Positions 39,169-52,199 of a stretch of DNA of 64,000 nucleotides are shown here, in pieces; positions within the stretch are counted from its first letter, which is position 1, and each line of letters starts with the position of its first letter. Position numbers and translations under genes: made by a program. The stretch lies in the NCBI GenBank assembly GCA_036172665.1, contig JAYKNF010000030.1, forward strand, positions 1 through 64,000, read 5' to 3'. This DNA is from Prosopocoilus inquinatus. Lineage: Eukaryota > Arthropoda > Insecta > Coleoptera > Lucanidae. Under the pieces are notes generated by a model. It saw only the letters and a program-made list of their open reading frames with translations, did not search any database and had not been told where the DNA came from.

Positions 39169-39265
39169 AGTTTTGAACGAAATAACACCTATTAGCGTTG
39201 TTCCTGTGATGTATCTAACTTTGATTTGAAGTACGAAGTTTTCGGACGCAGCAGAAGCTGGAAAT
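39169..39265 (+). repeat. 97-bp monomer (52-bp deletion)
   Basis: GTTTTCGG lineage, counterpart of 24,624 at offset 14,545. The unit before it has CACCTATTAG, whereas the one before 24,624 has CACGTATTAG. Confidence 0.96.
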
Positions 39266-41259
39266 AGTTTTGAACGAAACAACACGTATTAGCGTTGTTC
39301 CTGTGATGTATCTAATCGATCCTTACTTATCTATCTTGTTATTTGACGTTACGATGGACTGCAGTAACTTTGATTTGAGATACGAAGTTCTCGGACGCAG
39401 CAGAAGCTGGAAATAGTTTTGAACGAAATAACACGTGTTAGCGTTGTTCCTGTGATGTACCTAATCGACCCTTACTTATCTATCTTGTTATTTGACGTTA
39501 CGATGGACTCCAGTAACTCCGATGGGAGATACGAAGTTCTCGGACGCAGCAGAAGCTGGAAATAGTTTAGAACGAAATAACACGTATTAGCGTTGTTCCT
39601 GTGATGTATCTAATCGATCCTTACTTATCTATCTTGTTATTTGACGTTACGATGGACTCCAGTAACTTTGATTTGAGATACGATGTTCTCGGACGCAGCA
39701 GAAGCTGGAAATAGTTTTGAACGAAATAACACGTGTTAGCGTTGTTCCTGTGATGTATCTAATCGACCCTTACTTATCTATCTTGTTATTTGACGTTACA
39801 ATGGACTCCAGTAACTCCGATGTGAGATACGAATTTCTCGGACGCAGCAGAAGCTGGAAATAGTTTTGAACGAAACAACACGTATTAGCGTTGTTCCTGT
39901 GATGTATCTAATCGATCCTTACTTATCTATCTTCTTATTTGACGTTACGATGGACTCCAGTAACTTTGGTTTGAGATACGAAGTTCTCGGACGCAGCAGA
40001 AGCTGGAAATAGTTTTGAACGAAATAACACGTGTTAGCGTTGTTCCTGTGATGTATCTAATCGACTCTTACTTATCTATCTTGTTATTTGACGTTACAAT
40101 GGACTCCAGTAACTCCTATTTGAGATACGAAGTTTTCGGACGCAGCAGAAGCTGGAAATAGTTTTGAACGAAACAACACGTATTAGCGTTGCTCCTGTGA
40201 TGGATCTAATCGATCCTTACTTATCTATCTTGTTATTTGACGTTACGATGGACTCCAGTAACTTTGATTTGAGATACGAAGTTTTCGGACGCAGCAGAAT
40301 CTGGAAATAGTTTTGAACGAAACAACACGTATTATCGTTGTTCCTGTGATGTATCTAATCGATCCTTACTTATCTATCTTGTTATTTGACTTAACGATGG
40401 ACTCCAGTAACTTTGATTTGAGATACGATGTTCTCGGACGCAGCAGAAGCTGGAAATAGTTTTGAACGAAATAGCACGTGTTAGCGTTGTTTCTGTGATG
40501 TATCTAATCGACCCTTACTTATCTATCTTGTTATTTGAAGTTACGATGGACTCCAGTAACTCCGATGTGAGATACGAAGTTCTCGGACGCAGCAGAGGCT
40601 GGAAATAGTTTAGAACGAAATAACACGTATTAACGTTGTTCCTGTGTTGTATCTAATCGATCCTTACTTATCTATCATATTATTTGACGTTACGATGGAC
40701 TCCAGTAACTTTGATTTGAAGTACGAAGTTCTCGGACGCAGCAGAAGCTGGAAATAGTTTTGAACGAAATAGCACGTGTTAGCGTTGTTCCTGTGATGTA
40801 TCTAATCGATCCTTACTTATCTATCTTGTTATTTGACGTAACGATGGACTCCAGTAACTTTGATTTGAAGTACGAAGTTCTCGGACGCAGCAGAAGCTGG
40901 AAATAGTTTTGAACGAAATAGCACGTGTTAGCGTTGTTCCTGTGATGTACCTAATCGACCCTTACTTATCTATCTTGTTATTTGAAGTTACGATGGACTC
41001 CAGTAACTCCGATGTGAGATACGAAGTTCTCGGACGCAGCAGAAGCTGGAAATAGTTTAGAACGAAATAACACGTATTAGCGTCGTTCCTGTGATGTATC
41101 TAATCGATCCTTACTTATCTATCTTGTTATTTGACGTTACGATGGACTCCAGTAACTCCGATGGGAGATACGAAGTTCTCGGACGCAGCAGACGCTGGAA
41201 ATAGTTTAGAACGAAATAACACGTATTAGCGTTGTTCCTTTGATGTATCTAATCGATCC

Positions 41260-42249
41260 TTACTTATCTATCATATTATTTGACGTTACGATGGACTCCA
41301 GTAACTTTGATTTGAAGTACGAAGTTCTCGGACGCTGCAGAAGCTGGAAATAGTTTTGAACGAAATAACACGTATTAGCGTTGTTCCTGTGATGTATCTA
41401 ATCGATCCTTACATATCTATCATGTTATTTGACATTACGATGGACTCCAGTAACTCTGATTGATGTGAGATACGAAGTTTTCGGATGCAGCAGAAGCTGG
41501 AAATAGTTTTGAACGAAATAACACGTGTTAGCGTTGTTCCTGTGATGTATCTAATCGACCCTTACTTATCTATCTTGTTATTTGACGTTACAATGGACTC
41601 CAGTAACTCCGATGTGAGATACGAATTTCTCGGACGCAGCAGAAGCTCGAAATAGTTTTGAACCAAACAACACGTATTAGCGTTGTTCCTGTGATGTATC
41701 TAATCTATCCTTACTTATCTATCTTGTTATTTGACGTTACGATGGACTCCAGTAACTTTGATTTGAGATACGAAGTTTTCGGACGCAGCAGAAGCTGGAA
41801 ATAGTTTTGAACGAAACAACACGTATTAGCGTTGTTCCTGTGATGTATCTAATCGATCCTTACATATCTATCATGTTATTTGACATTACGATGGACTCCA
41901 GTAACTCTGATGTGAGATACGAAGTTTTCGGACGCAGCAGAAGCTGGAAATAGTTTTGAACGAAACAACACGTATTAGCGTTGTTCCTGTGATGTATCTA
42001 ATCGATCCTTACTTATCTATCTTGTTATTTGACGTTACAATGGACTCCAGTAACTCCGATGTGAGATACGAATTTCTCGGACGCAGCAGAAGCTGGAAAT
42101 AGTTTAGAACGAAATAACACGTATTAACGTTGTTCCTGTGTTGTATCTAATCTATCCTTACTTATCTATCATATTATTTGACGTTACGATGGACTCCAGT
42201 AACTTTGATTTGAAGTACGAAGTTCTCGGACGCAGCAGAAGCTGGAAAT
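41260..42249. repeat. Higher-order block L, copy 1
   Basis: Matches 57,937-58,920. The offset steps from 16,677 to 16,673 at the TGAT duplication and to 16,671 at the 2-bp deletion near 58,735. Rare shared states include GCTCGAAATAG (41,646/58,319) and two ATATCTATCATG units. Confidence 0.87.
41352..41504 (+). repeat. 153-bp monomer (4-bp TGAT duplication)
   Basis: CTCTGATTGATGTGAG at about 41,454 has TGAT twice where the homologous unit at 58,029 has it once. It is of the ATATCTATCATG/GACATTACG type and also carries CGGATGCAG. Confidence 0.95.
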
Positions 42250-42397
42250 AGTTTTGAACGAAAAACACGTATTAGCGTTGTTCCTGTGTTGTATCTAATC
42301 GATCCTTACTTATCTATCATATTAATTGACGTTACGATGGACTCCAGTAACTTTGATTTGAAGTACGAAGTTCTCGGACGCAGCAGAAGCTGGAAAT
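42250..42397 (+). repeat. 148-bp monomer (1-bp deletion)
   Basis: GAACGAAAAACACG near 42,256 is one base shorter than the standard GAACGAAATAACACG. It also has the private CATATTAATTGACG. The same deletion occurs at 58,921, where the 3' half of the unit is different. Confidence 0.95.
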
Positions 42398-42548
42398 AGT
42401 TTTGAACGAAATAACACGTATTAGCGTTGTTCCTGTGATGTATCTAATCGATCCCTACTTTTCTATCTTGTTATTTGACGTTACGATGGACTCCAGTATC
42501 TCTGATGTGAGATACGAAGTTTTCGGACGCAGCAGAAGCTGGAAATAG

Positions 42549-44200
42549 TTTTGAACGAAACAACACGTATTAGCGTTGTTCCTGTGATGTATCTAATCGA
42601 TCCTTACTTATCTATCTTGTTATTTGACGTAACGATGGACTCCAGTAACTTTGATTTGAAGTACGAAGTTCTCGGACGCAGCAGAAGCTGGAAATAGTTT
42701 TGAACGAAATAAAACGTATTAGCGTTGTTCCTGTGATGTATCTAATCGATCCTTACTTATCTATCATATTATTTGACGTTACGATGGACTCCAGTAACTT
42801 TGATTTGAGATACGAAGTTTTCGGACGCAGCAGAAGCTGGAAATAGTTTTGAACGAAACAACACGTATTAGCGTTGTTCCTGTGATGTATCTAATCGATC
42901 CTTACTTATCTATCTTGTTATTTGACGTAACGATGGACTCCAGTAACTTTGATTTGAAGTACGAAGTTCTCGGACGCAGCAGAAGCTGGAAATAGTTTTG
43001 AACGAAATAACACGTGTTAGCGTTGTTCCTGTGATGTACCTAATCGACCCTTACTTATCTATCTTGTTATTTGACGTTACGATGGACTCCAGTAACTCCG
43101 ATGGGAGATACGAAGTTCTCGGACGCAGCAGAAGCTGGAAATAGTTTAGAACGAAATAACACGTATTAGCGTTGTTCCTTTGATGTATCTATTCGATCCT
43201 TACTTATCTATCTTGTTATTTGACGTTACGATGGACTCCAGTAACTTTGATTTGAGATACGAAGTTCTCGGACGCAGCAGAAGCTGGAAATAGTTTTGAA
43301 CGAAATAACACGTGTTAACGTTGTTCCTGTGATGTATCTAATCGACCCTTACTTATCTATCTTGTTATTTGACGTTACGATGGACTGCAGTAACTTTGAT
43401 TTGAGATACGCAGTTCTCGGACGCAGCAGAAGCTGGAAATAGTTTAGAACGAAATAACACGTATTAGCGTTGTTCCTTTGATGTATCTAATCGATCCTTA
43501 CTTATCTATCTTGTTATTTGACGTTACGATGGACTCCAGTAACTTTGATTTGAGATACGAAGTTCTCGGACGCAGCAGAAGCTGGAAATAGTTTTGAACG
43601 AAATAACACGTGTTAGCGTTGTTCCTGTGATGTATCTAATCGACCCTTACTTATCTATCTTGTTATTTGACGTTACAATGGACTCCAGTAACTCCGATGT
43701 GAGATACGAATTTCTCGGACGCAGCAGAAGCTGGAAATAGTTTTGAACGAAACAACACCTATTAGCGTTGTTCCTGTGATGTATCTAATCGATCCTTACT
43801 TATCTATCTTCTTATTTGACGTTACGATGGACTCCAGTAACTTTGGTTTGAGATACGAAGTTCTCGGACGCAGCAGAAGCTGGAAATAGTTTTGAACGAA
43901 ATGACACGTGTTAGCGTTGTTCCTGTGATGTATCTAATCGACCCTTACTTATCTATCTTGTTATCTGACGTTACAATGGACTCCAGTAACTCCGATGTGA
44001 GATACGAAGTTTTCGGACGCAGCAGAAGTTGGAAATAGTTTTGAACGAAATAACACGTGTTAGCGTTGTTCCTGTGATGTATCTAATCGACCCTTACTTA
44101 TCTATCTTGTTATTTGACGTTACAATGGACTCCAGTAACTTTGATTTGAAGTACGAAGTTCTCGGACGCAGCAGAAGCTGGAAATAGTTTTGAACGAAAT
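42549..44200. repeat. Higher-order block M, copy 1
   Basis: Matches 59,220-60,871 at offset 16,671. Shared states include CGTGTTAACG, GATACGCAGTTCTCGG, GAAATGACACG, TTATCTGACG and AGAAGTTGGAAATAG. Confidence 0.86.
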
Positions 44201-44748
44201 AACACGTGTTAGCGTTGTTCCTGTGATGTATCTAATCGACCCTTACTTATCTATCTTGTTATTTGACGTTACAATGGACTCCAGTAACTCCGATGTGAGA
44301 TACGAATTTCTCGGACGCAGCAGAAGCTGGAAATAGTTTTGAACGAAACAACACCTATTAGCGTTGTTCCTGTGATGTATCTAATCGATCCTTACTTATC
44401 TATCTTCTTATTTGACGTTACGATGGACTCCAGTAACTTTGGTTTGAGATACGAAGTTCTCGGACGCAGCAGAAGCTGGAAATAGTTTTGAACGAAATGA
44501 CACGTGTTAGCGTTGTTCCTGTGATGTATCTAATCGACCCTTACTTATCTATCTTGTTATCTGACGTTACAATGGACTCCAGTAACTCCGATGTGAGATA
44601 CGAAGTTTTCGGACGCAGCAGAAGTTGGAAATAGTTTTGAACGAAATAACACGTGTTAGCGTTGTTCCTGTGATGTATCTAATCGACCCTTACTTATCTA
44701 TCTTGTTATTTGACGTTACAATGGACTCCAGTAACTTTGATTTGAAGT
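43557..44748. repeat. 596-bp tetramer in tandem duplicate
   Basis: Four monomers (43,557-44,152) are repeated directly (44,153-44,748). Each copy contains one each of the CACCTATTAG/TTCTTATTTG, GAAATGACACG/TTATCTGACG and AGAAGTTGGAAAT states. The homologous place at 60.2-60.9 kb has the tetramer once. Confidence 0.92.
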
Positions 44749-45079
44749 ACGAAGTTCTCGGACGCAGCAGAAGCTGGAAATAGTTTTGAACGAAATAAAA
44801 CGTATTAGCGTTGTTCCTGTGATGTATCTAATCGATCCTTACTTATCTATCATATTATTTGACGTTACAATGGACTCCAGTAACTCCGATGTGAGATACG
44901 AATTTCTCGGACGCAGCAGAAGCTGGAAATAGTTTTGAACGAAATAACACGTATTAGCGTTGTTCCTGTGTTGTATCTAATCGATCCTTACTTATCTGTC
45001 ATATTATTTGACGTTACGATGGACTCCAGTAACTTTGATTTGAAGTACGAAGTTCTCGGACGCAGCAGAAGCTGGAAAT

Positions 45080-45176
45080 AGTTTTGAACGAAATAACACC
45101 TATTAGCGTTGTTCCTGTGATGTATCTAACTTTGATTTGAAGTACGAAGTTTTCGGACGCAGCAGAAGCTGGAAAT
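45080..45176 (+). repeat. 97-bp monomer (52-bp deletion)
   Basis: GTTTTCGG lineage with TTTGATTTGAAG. The unit upstream has the private ACTTATCTGTCATATT. Confidence 0.96.
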
Positions 45177-45623
45177 AGTTTTGAACGAAACAACACGTAT
45201 TAGCGTTGTTCCTGTGATGTATCTAATCGATCCTTACTTATCTATCTTGTTATTTGACGTTACGATGGACTGCAGTAACTTTGATTTGAGATACGAAGTT
45301 CTCGGACGCAGCAGAAGCTGGAAATAGTTTTGAACGAAATAACACGTGTTAGCGTTGTTCCTGTGATGTACCTAATCGACCCTTACTTATCTATCTTGTT
45401 ATTTGACGTTACGATGGACTCCAGTAACTCCGATGTGAGATACGAAGTTCTCGGACGCAGCAGAAGCTGGAAATAGTTTAGAACGAAATAACACGTATTA
45501 GCGTTGTTCCTGTGATGTATCTAATCGATCCTTACTTATCTATCTTGTTATTTGACGTTACGATGGACTCCAGTAACTTTGATTTGAGATACGATGTTCT
45601 CGGACGCAGCAGAAGCTGGAAAT

Positions 45624-45772
45624 AGTTTTGAACGAAATAACACGTGTTAGCGTTGTTCCTGTGATGTATCTAATCGATCCTTACTTATCTATCTTCTTAT
45701 TTGACGTTACGATGGACTCCAGTAACTTTGGTTTGAGATACGAAGTTCTCGGACGCAGCAGAAGCTGGAAAT
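45624..45772 (+). repeat. Hybrid monomer, B-type 5' and D-type 3'
   Basis: The 5' part (CACGTGTTAG at 18-27) is that of a GACCC/ACAATGG unit, but from about position 53 it has GATCC, TTCTTATTTG and TTTGGTTTG. In the related run at 48.1-48.4 kb these are two successive units. The offset between the runs changes from 2,481 to 2,630, so exactly one repeat was lost (or gained) here. Confidence 0.85.
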
Positions 45773-46589
45773 AGTTTTGAACGAAATAACACGTGTTAGC
45801 GTTGTTCCTGTGATGTATCTAATCGACCCTTACTTATCTATCTTGTTATTTGACGTTACAATGGACTCCAGTAACTCCGATGTGAGATACGAAGTTTTCG
45901 GACGCAGCAGAAGCTGGAAATAGTTTTGAACGAAACAACACGTATTAGCGTTGTTCCTGTGATGGATCTAATCGATCCTTACTTATCTATCTTGTTATTT
46001 GACATTACGATGGACTCCAGTAACTTTGATTTGAGATACGAAGTTTTCGGACGCAGCAGAAGCTGGAAATAGTTTTGAACGAAACAACACGTATTAGCGT
46101 TGTTCCTGTGATGTATCTAATCGATCCTTACTTATCTATCTTGTTATTTGACTTAACGATGGACTCCAGTAACTTTGATTTGAGATACGATGTTCTCGGA
46201 CGCAGCAGAAGCTGGAAATAGTTTTGAACGAAATAGCACGTGTTAGCGTTGTTCCTGTGATGTATCTAATCGACCCTTACTTAACTATCTTGTTATTTGA
46301 AGTTACGATGGACTCCAGTAACTCCGATGTGAGATACGAAGTTCTCGGACGCAGCAGAGGCTGGAAATAGTTTAGAACGAAATAACACGTATTAGCGTTG
46401 TTCCTGTGATGTATCTAATCGATCCTTACTTATCTATCTTGTTATTTGACGCTACGATGGACTCCAGTAACTTTGATTTGAGATACGAAGTTCTCGGACG
46501 CAGCAGAAGCTGGAAATAGTTTTGAACGAAATAACACGTATTAGCGTTGTTCCTGTGATGTATCTAATCGATCCCTACTTTTCTATCTT

Positions 46590-48280
46590 GTTATTTGACG
46601 TAACGATGGACTCCAGTAACTTTGATTTGAAGTACGAAGTTCTCGGACGCAGCAGAAGCTGGAAATAGTTTTGAACGAAATAAAACGTATTAGCGTTGTT
46701 CCTGTGATGTATCTAATCGATCCTTACTTATCTATCATATTATTTGACGTTACGATGGACTCCAGTAACTTTGATTTGAGATACGAAGTTTTCGGACGCA
46801 GCAGAAGCTGGAAATAGTTTTGAACGAAACAACACGTATTAGCGTTGTTCCTGTGTTGTATCTAATCGATCCTTACTTATCTATCTTGTTATTTGACGTT
46901 ACGATGGACTCCAGTAACTTTGATTTGAGATACGAAGTTCTCGGACGCAGCACAAGCTGGAAATAGTTTTGAACGAAATAACACGTGTTAGCGTTGTTCC
47001 TGTGATGTATCTAATCGACCCTTACTTATCTATCTTGTTATTTGACGTTACAATGGACTCCAGTAACTCCGATGTGAGATACGAATTTCTCGGACGCAGC
47101 AGAATCTGGAAATAGTTTTGAACGAAACAACACGTATTAGCGTTGTTCCTGTGATGTATCTAATCGATCCTTACTTATCTATCTTCTTATTTGACGTTAC
47201 AATGGACTCCAGTAACTTTGATTTGAAGTACGAAGTTCTCGGACGCAGCAGAAGCTGGAAATAGTTTTGAACGAAATAACACGTGTTAGCATTGTTCCTG
47301 TGATGTATCTAATCGATCCTTACTTATCTATCATATTATTTGACGTTACAATGGACTCCAGTAACTCCGATGTGAGATACGAATTTCTCGGACGCAGCAG
47401 AAGCTGGAAATAGTTTTGAACGAAATAACACGTATTAGCGTTGTTCCTGTGTTGTATCTAATCGATCCTTACTTATCTATCATATTATTTGACGTTACGA
47501 TGGACTCCAGTAACTTTGATTTGAAGTACGAAGTTCTCGGACGCAGCAGAAGCTGGAAATAGTTTTGAACGAAATAACACCTATTAGCGTTGTTCCTGTG
47601 ATGTATCTAACTTTGATTAGAAGTACGAAGTTTTCGGACGCAGCAGAAGCTGGAAATAGTTTTGAACGAAACAACACGTATTAGCGTTGTTCCTGTGATG
47701 TATCTAATCGATCCTTACTTATCTATCTTGTTATTTGACGTTACGATGGACTGCAGTAACTTTGATTTGAGATACGAAGTTCTCGGACGCAGCAGAAGCT
47801 AGAAATAGTTTTGAACGAAATAACACGTGTTAGCGTTGTTCCTGTGATGTACCTAATCGACCCTTACTTATCTATCTTGTTATTTGACGTTACGATGGAC
47901 TCCAGTAACTCCGATGGGAGATACGAAGTTCTCGGACGCAGCAGAAGCTGGAAATAGTTTAGAACGAAATAACACGTATTAGCGTTGTTCCTGTGATGTA
48001 TCTAATCGATCCCTACTTATCTATCTTGTTATTTGACGTTACGATGGACTCCAGTAACTTTGATTTGAGATACGATGTTCTCGGACGCAGCAGAAGCTGG
48101 AAATAGTTTTGAACGAAATAACACGTGTTAGCGTTGTTCCTGTGATGTATCTAATCGACCCTTACTTATCTATCTTGTTATTTGACGTTACAATGGACTC
48201 CAGAAACTCCGATGTGAGATACGAATTTCTCGGACGCAGCAGAAGCTGGAAATAGTTTTGAACGAAACAACACGTATTAG
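46590..48280. repeat. Higher-order block N, copy 1
   Basis: Aligns to 50,509-52,199 at offset 3,919, including CGTGTTAGCATTG, the TTAG-form 97-bp unit and GCTAGAAATAG. A stretch near 47,205-47,255 is more divergent and may be a conversion patch. Confidence 0.84.
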
Positions 48281-50112
48281 CGTTGTTCCTGTGATGTATC
48301 TAATCGATCCTTACTTATCTATCTTCTTATTTGACGTTACGATGGACTCCAGTAACTTTGGTTTGAGATACGAAGTTCTCGGACGCAGCAGAAGCTGGAA
48401 ATAGTTTTGAACGAAATAACACGTGTTAGCGTTGTTCCTGTGATGTATCTAATCGACCCTTACTTATCTATCTTGTTATTTGACGTTACAATGGACTCCA
48501 GTAACTCCGATGTGAGATACGAATTTTTCGGACGCAGCAGAAGCTGGAAATAGTTTTGAACGAAACAACACGTATTAGCGTTGTTCCTGTGATGGATCTA
48601 ATCGATCCTTACTTATCTATCTTGTTATTTGACGTTACGATGGACTCCAGTAACTTTGATTTGAGATACGAAGTTTTCGGACGCAGCAGAAGCTGGAAAT
48701 AGTTTTGAACGAAACAACACGTATTAGCGTTGTTCCTGTGATGTATCTAATCGATCCTTACTTATCTATCTTGTTATTTGACTTAACGATGGACTCCAGT
48801 AACTTTGATTTGAGATACGATGTTCTCGGACGCAGCAGAAGCTGGAAATAGTTTTGAACGAAATAGCACGTGTTAGCGTTGTTCCTGTGATGTATCTAAT
48901 CGACCCTTACTTATCTATCTTGTTATTTGAAGTTACGATGGACTCCAGTAACTCCGATGTGAGATACGAAGTTCTCGGACGCAGCAGAGGCTGGAAATAG
49001 TTTAGAACGAAATAACACGTATTAGCGTTGTTCCTGTGATGTATCTAATCGATCCTTACTTATCTATCTTGTTATTTGACGCTACGATGGACTCCAGTAA
49101 CTTTGATTTGAGATACGAAGTTCTCGGACGCAGCAGAAGCTGGAAATAGTTTTGAACGAAATAACACGTGTTAGCGTTGTTCCTGTGATGTATCTAATCG
49201 ACCCTTACTTATCTATCTTGTTATTTGACGTTACAATGGACTCCAGTATCTCCGATGTGAGATACGAATTTCTCGGACGCAGCAGAAGCTGGAAATAGTT
49301 TAGAACGAAATAACACGTATTAACGTTGTTCCTGTGTTGTATCTAATCGATCCTTACTTATCTATCATATTATTTGACGTTACGATGGACTCCAGTAACT
49401 TTGATTTGAAGTACGAAGTTCTCGGACGCAGCAGAAGCTGGAAATAGTTTTGAACGAAATAGCACGTGTTAGCGTTGTTCCTGTGATGTATCTAATCGAT
49501 CCTTACTTATCTATCTTGTTATTTGACGTAACGATGGACTCCAGTAACTTTGATTTGAAGTACGAAGTTCTCGGACGCAGCAGAAGCTGGAAATAGTTTT
49601 GAAGGAAATAACATGTATTAGCGTTGTTCCTGTGATGTATCTAATCGATCCCTACTTATCTATCTTGTTATTTGACGTTACGATGGACTCCAGTATCTCT
49701 GATGTGAGATACGAAATTCTCGGAAGCAGCAGAAGCTGGAAATAGTTTTGAACGAAATAACACGTATTAGCGTTGTTCCTGTGTTGTATCTAATCGATCC
49801 TTACTTATCTATCATATTATTTGACGTTACGATGGACTCCAGTAACTTTGATTTGAAGTACGAAGTTCTCGGACGCAGCAGAAGCTGGAAATAGTTTTGA
49901 ACGAAATAGCACGTGTTAGCGTTGTTCCTGTGATGTATCTAATCGACCCTTACTTATCTATCTTGTTATTTGAAGTTACGATGGATTCCAGTAACTCCGA
50001 TGTGAGATACGAAGTTCTCGGACGCAGCATAGGCTGGAAATAGTTTTGAACGAAATAACACGTATTAGCGTTGTTCCTGTGATGTATCTAATCGATCCTT
50101 ACTTATCTATCA
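47320..50112. repeat. Higher-order block O, copy 1
   Basis: 2.79 kb matching 52,081-54,873 at offset 4,761. Shared rare states include GACTTAACG (48,780), GACGCTACG, GAAGGAAATAACATG (49,601), CTCGGAAGCAG and CAGCATAGGCTGG. A private change is ATGGATTCCAG (49,981). Confidence 0.9.
47561..47657 (+). repeat. 97-bp monomer (52-bp deletion), TTAG form
   Basis: GTTTTCGG lineage with an added substitution, TTTGATTAGAAG. This state is shared only with 50,340, 51,480 and 52,322, so these four descend from one founder within the 47-52 kb region. Confidence 0.96.
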
Positions 50113-50339
50113 TATTATTTGACGTTACAATGGACTCCAGTAACTCCGATGTGAGATACGAATTTCTCGGACGCAGCAGAAGCTGGAAATAGTTTTGAAC
50201 GAAATAACACGTATTAGCGTTGTTCCTGTGTTGTATCTAATCGATCCTTACTTATCTATCATATTATTTGACGTTACGATGGACTCCAGTAACTTTGATT
50301 TGAAGTACGAAGTTCTCGGACGCAGCAGAAGCTGGAAAT

Positions 50340-50436
50340 AGTTTTGAACGAAATAACACCTATTAGCGTTGTTCCTGTGATGTATCTAACTTTGATTAGA
50401 AGTACGAAGTTTTCGGACGCAGCAGAAGCTGGAAAT
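50340..50436 (+). repeat. 97-bp monomer (52-bp deletion), TTAG form
   Basis: Has TTTGATTAGAAG and the GTTTTCGG end. It lies 2,779 bp (18 full units plus 97 bp) after the copy at 47,561. Confidence 0.96.
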
Positions 50437-50508
50437 AGTTTTGAACGAAACAACACGTATTAGCGTTATTCCTGTGATGTATCTAATCGATCCTTACTTA
50501 TCTATCTT

Positions 50509-52199
50509 GTTATTTGACGTAACGATGGACTCCAGTAACTTTGATTTGAAGTACGAAGTTCTCGGACGCAGCAGAAGCTGGAAATAGTTTTGAACGAAAT
50601 AAAACGTATTAGCGTTGTTCCTGTGATGTATCTAATCGATCCTTACTTATCTATCATATTATTTGACGTTACGATGGACTCCAGTAACTTTGATTTGAGA
50701 TACGAAGTTTTCGGACGCAGCAGAAGCTGGAAATAGTTTTGAACGAAACAACACGTATTAGCGTTGTTCCTGTGTTGTATCTAATCGATCCTTACTTATC
50801 TATCTTGTTATTTGACGTTACGATGGACTCCAGTAACTTTGATTTGAGATACGAAGTTCTCGGACGCAGCAGAAGCTGGAAATAGTTTTGAACGAAATAA
50901 CACGTGTTAGCGTTGTTCCTGTGATGTATCTAATCGACCCTTACTTATCTATCTTGTTATTTGACGTTACAATGGACTCCAGTAACTCCGATGTGAGATA
51001 CGAATTTCTCGGACGCAGCAGAAGCTGGAAATAGTTTTGAACGAAACAACACGTATTAGCGTTGTTCCTGTGATGTATCTAATCGATCCTTACTTATCTA
51101 TCTTCTTATTTGACGTTACAATGGACTCCAGTAACTCCGATGTGAGATACGAAGTTTTCGGACGCAGCAGAAGTTGGAAATAGTTTTGAACGAAATAACA
51201 CGTGTTAGCATTGTTCCTGTGATGTATCTAATCGATCCTTACTTATCTATCATATTATTTGACGTTACAATGGACTCCAGTAACTCCGATGTGAGATACG
51301 AATTTCTCGGACGCAGCAGAAGCTGGAAATAGTTTTGAACGAAATAACACGTATTAGCGTTGTTCCTGTGTTGTATCTAATCGATCCTTACTTATCTATC
51401 ATATTATTTGACGTTACGATGGACTCCAGTAACTTTGATTTGAAGTACGAAGTTCTCGGACGCAGCAGAAGCTGGAAATAGTTTTGAACGAAATAACACC
51501 TATTAGCGTTGTTCCTGTGATGTATCTAACTTTGATTAGAAGTACGAAGTTTTCGGACGCAGCAGAAGCTGGAAATAGTTTTGAACGAAACAACACGTAT
51601 TAGCGTTGTTCCTGTGATGTATCTAATCGATCCTTACTTATCTATCTTGTTATTTGACGTTACGATGGACTGCAGTAACTTTGATTTGAGATACGAAGTT
51701 CTCGGACGCAGCAGTAGCTAGAAATAGTTTTGAACGAAATAACACGTGTTAGCGTTGTTCCTGTGATGTACCTAATCGACCCTTACTTATCTATCTTGTT
51801 ATTTGACGTTACGATGGACTCCAGTAACTCCGATGGGAGATACGAAGTTCTCGGACGCAGCAGAAGCTGGAAATAGTTTAGAACGAAATAACACGTATTA
51901 GCGTTGTTCCTGTGATGTATCTAATCGATCCTTACTTATCTATCTTGTTATTTGACGTTACGATGGACTCCAGTAACTTTGATTTGAGATACGATGTTCT
52001 CGGACGCAGCAGAAGCTGGAAATAGTTTTGAACGAAATAACACGTGTTAGCGTTGTTCCTGTGATGTATCTAATCGACCCTTACTTATCTATCTTGTTAT
52101 TTGACGTTACAATGGACTCCAGAAACTCCGATGTGAGATACGAATTTCTCGGACGCAGCAGAAGCTGGAAATAGTTTTGAACGAAACAACACGTATTAG
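50509..52199. repeat. Higher-order block N, copy 2
   Basis: Partner of 46,590-48,280. It switches to block O copy 2 at about 52,200 (GTGTTG here, GTGATG in the partner), one unit before the 97-bp unit at 52,322. Confidence 0.84.
51480..51576 (+). repeat. 97-bp monomer (52-bp deletion), TTAG form
   Basis: Has TTTGATTAGAAG and lies 1,140 bp (7 units plus 97) after 50,340. The following region carries AGTAGCTAGAAATAG (51,712), an extra change on the GCTAGAAAT variant found at 47,810 and 52,559. Confidence 0.96.

Larger units (their letters stand above)
37015..39590. repeat. Higher-order block J, copy 2
   Basis: Partner of 22,470-25,045. Its right edge is where this copy continues AGCGTTG...GTGATG and the partner continues AACGTTG...GTGTTG. 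Confidence 0.9.

Noticed and set aside
42310..42330. CATATTAATTGACG as a further indel monomer
   Set aside because: It is the same length as CATATTATTTGACG, so it is a substitution; the unit's missing base is at GAACGAAAAACACG instead.
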